NCBI GenBank assembly: GCA_015486425.1
Contig: WFRQ01000464.1
Location: forward strand, 1-7,113
Source: Deltaproteobacteria bacterium
GTDB lineage: Bacteria > Desulfobacterota > Dissulfuribacteria > Dissulfuribacterales > QOAL01
Direction: 5' to 3'
Length of the DNA: 7,113 nucleotides
This document shows positions 5,525 to 7,113 of the stretch, one piece after another. Every line of letters starts with the position of its first letter. Position 1 is the stretch's first letter. The position numbers and the translations under genes are program-made. A model generated the notes under the pieces. The model was not told the origin of the DNA and searched no databases. It was given only the letters and a program-made list of their open reading frames with translations.

Positions 5525-7113
5525 ATGCAGCTCATAATTACATTTTTCAGGCGCTATCCATCCAAAAGTGTCATAACTCTTATTGCCATGCTGTCCGCTG
5601 GCATTGCAGAGGGGCTTGGCATGTCCATGCTGCTTCCTCTGCTCGGTATGTCTATCAAAGAGGGAAATGTAACTCATACCGCAGGTCATGCCCCCTCTGC
5701 ACTTGAGCAGGCCGTAAGCAACTTTTTCTCTTTTCTCGGTATCCATCCAACAGTCAGCATGCTGCTTGTCCTGTTCGTCTTAAGTATTGTCTTAAAATCC
5801 GCCCTGGTGTTAATCGCAAACAGGCAGGTTGGCTACATGGTTGCGCAGGTGGCAACTGATCTTCGCCTATCCCTGATTCGAGCCATTTTTTCAAGCAGAT
5901 GGGAGTATTTTATACATCAACCGGTTGGAGCTTTTACTAATGCCTTTGCAACCGAGGCCAGCAGGTCAGCAAGTGCCTATCTTTTCGCCATGAGGATAAT
6001 GGCGCTTCTGCTTAATGCCCTGGTTTATATAACGATAGCTCTCATGGTGGCATGGGAGGCTACGCTTATAGCGCTTGCCGCCGGTGTGATGATTCTTTAT
6101 CTGCTTAAAATGCTGGTTCGATATGCCAAAACGGCAGGTAGAAACCAGACTGACCAGCTTAAAACGCTTCTTGGACTGATGACAGACACCCTTCAGTCAA
6201 TAAAACCTCTCAAAGCCATGGCCAGGGAGGACATGACAAAAAAAATGCTTGAGGAAGAAACTATCAACCTCAACTCAGCTCTCCGCCGGCAGGTATTCAG
6301 CAAGGAGGCCCTTAAAGCTTTGCAGGAGCCCCTTACTGTTATTTTCTTTGCCTTCGGGCTTTACACAGCTCTGATCTTGCTCAAGCTTCCAATGGCGAGA
6401 ATACTTGTAATGGTTTATATGCTGGCAAAAATTTTAAAAACCCTCCAGAGGGCTCAGCGCGAGCAGCAGTCAATGGCTATTGCGGAGAGTGCCTACTGGT
6501 CTCTCCATCTCAGAATTAAGGAAGCTAAAAAGCGCCAGGAAAAATCCTCAGGTAGTACAGTTCCTGTATTTAACAAATCAATCAGACTCGAAAATATCAG
6601 TTTTGCATATGATGATCACATGATATTTCAAGACCTTTCCATGGAATTCCCTCGTGGGACTTTCACATCTGTTGCTGGTCCATCAGGAGCGGGTAAAACT
6701 ACCGTAATAGATTTGATCACAGGTCTGCTGTCTCCGGATAAAGGACGTATCTTTATAGATGATGTACCAATGGAAGATATTGACCTCAGGGCCTGGCGGA
6801 GAATGATCGGATATGTACCTCAGGAGACCTTACTGCTGCATGACTCAATATTCATAAATGTTACATTGGGAGATCCTGCTTTTTCAGAAAAAGATGTTGA
6901 GTTAGCCCTTAAAAAAGCAGGAGCCTGGGAATTTGTTTCCAGCCTTCCTGAGGGCATGAACACTGTTACTGGTGAAAGAGGTAGTATGCTCTCAGGCGGA
7001 CAGAGACAGAGGATAACAATTGCAAGAGCACTGGTTCACAGACCGGAACTCCTGATTCTCGACGAGGCTACAAGCTCCCTGGATTCAAAAAGTGAAAAGG
7101 AGATATGTGAAAC
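5525..7113 (+). CDS. MsbA-type ABC exporter (fused permease and ATPase), 3' end outside window
   Basis: The frame opens with ATG 5525, just after an in-frame TAG at 5516-5518, and stays open for 529 codons to the window edge. The N-terminal half is a membrane domain with hydrophobic stretches near residues 16-40, 77-97, 156-175, 178-195, 270-287 and 290-305. The ATPase domain follows from about 353: Walker A GPSGAGKT at 385-392 (Lys391), Q-loop Gln433, signature LSGGQ at 489-493, Walker B LLILDEA with Asp513 and Glu514, then the D-loop SSLDS. The H-loop histidine must lie beyond the edge. This half-transporter layout works as a homodimer in the inner membrane and in MsbA/PglK-type proteins moves lipids or lipid-linked glycans. 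It starts 87 bases after the serine palmitoyltransferase gene on the same strand, so a sphingolipid or ceramide cargo is plausible but not shown. No ribosome binding site is evident. Confidence 0.88.
   Translation, partial: MQLIITFFRRYPSKSVITLIAMLSAGIAEGLGMSMLLPLLGMSIKEGNVTHTAGHAPSALEQAVSNFFSFLGIHPTVSMLLVLFVLSIVLKSALVLIANRQVGYMVAQVATDLRLSLIRAIFSSRWEYFIHQPVGAFTNAFATEASRSASAYLFAMRIMALLLNALVYITIALMVAWEATLIALAAGVMILYLLKMLVRYAKTAGRNQTDQLKTLLGLMTDTLQSIKPLKAMAREDMTKKMLEEETINLNSALRRQVFSKEALKALQEPLTVIFFAFGLYTALILLKLPMARILVMVYMLAKILKTLQRAQREQQSMAIAESAYWSLHLRIKEAKKRQEKSSGSTVPVFNKSIRLENISFAYDDHMIFQDLSMEFPRGTFTSVAGPSGAGKTTVIDLITGLLSPDKGRIFIDDVPMEDIDLRAWRRMIGYVPQETLLLHDSIFINVTLGDPAFSEKDVELALKKAGAWEFVSSLPEGMNTVTGERGSMLSGGQRQRITIARALVHRPELLILDEATSSLDSKSEKEICE

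Overview
The window looks like a chromosomal segment of a Gram-negative bacterium with moderate GC content. It carries five genes, all on the + strand. Together they read as the core of a bacterial sphingolipid (ceramide) pathway. Desulfobacterota is a possible host, judging from gene style and repeat-rich intergenic DNA, but that is a weak inference; no rRNA or marker gene is present to test it.

Layout: 1-584 is non-coding and repeat-rich, with a run of small hairpins, a 45-bp direct repeat and a heptamer tandem repeat. 585-2318 encodes a fatty acyl-AMP ligase / acyl-ACP synthetase-like enzyme. 2325-2505 is the first copy of a roughly 180-bp fold-back element. 2524-3507 encodes an extended SDR (NAD(P)-dependent epimerase/dehydratase fold). 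3543-3721 is the second copy of the element. 3722-3999 is a regulatory gap with an extended -10 promoter embedded in an inverted repeat. 4000-4239 encodes a small acyl carrier protein. 4256-5437 encodes a PLP enzyme that closely resembles serine palmitoyltransferase. 5525 to the window edge encodes an MsbA-type ABC exporter, cut off within its ATPase domain.

How the genes may work together (inference, modelled on the Caulobacter crescentus ceramide pathway): the ligase activates a fatty acid and loads it onto the dedicated ACP. Serine palmitoyltransferase condenses the acyl-ACP with L-serine to give a 3-keto sphingoid base. The SDR is a candidate for the 3-keto reductase step (CerR-like). The ABC exporter is a candidate for moving the lipid across the inner membrane. 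A bacterial ceramide synthase (N-acyltransferase) is not in the window.

The most unusual non-coding feature is the pair of about 90% identical, full-length fold-back elements in direct orientation on either side of the SDR gene. They have near-perfect terminal inverted repeats and a central stem whose pairing survives the sequence differences between the copies.
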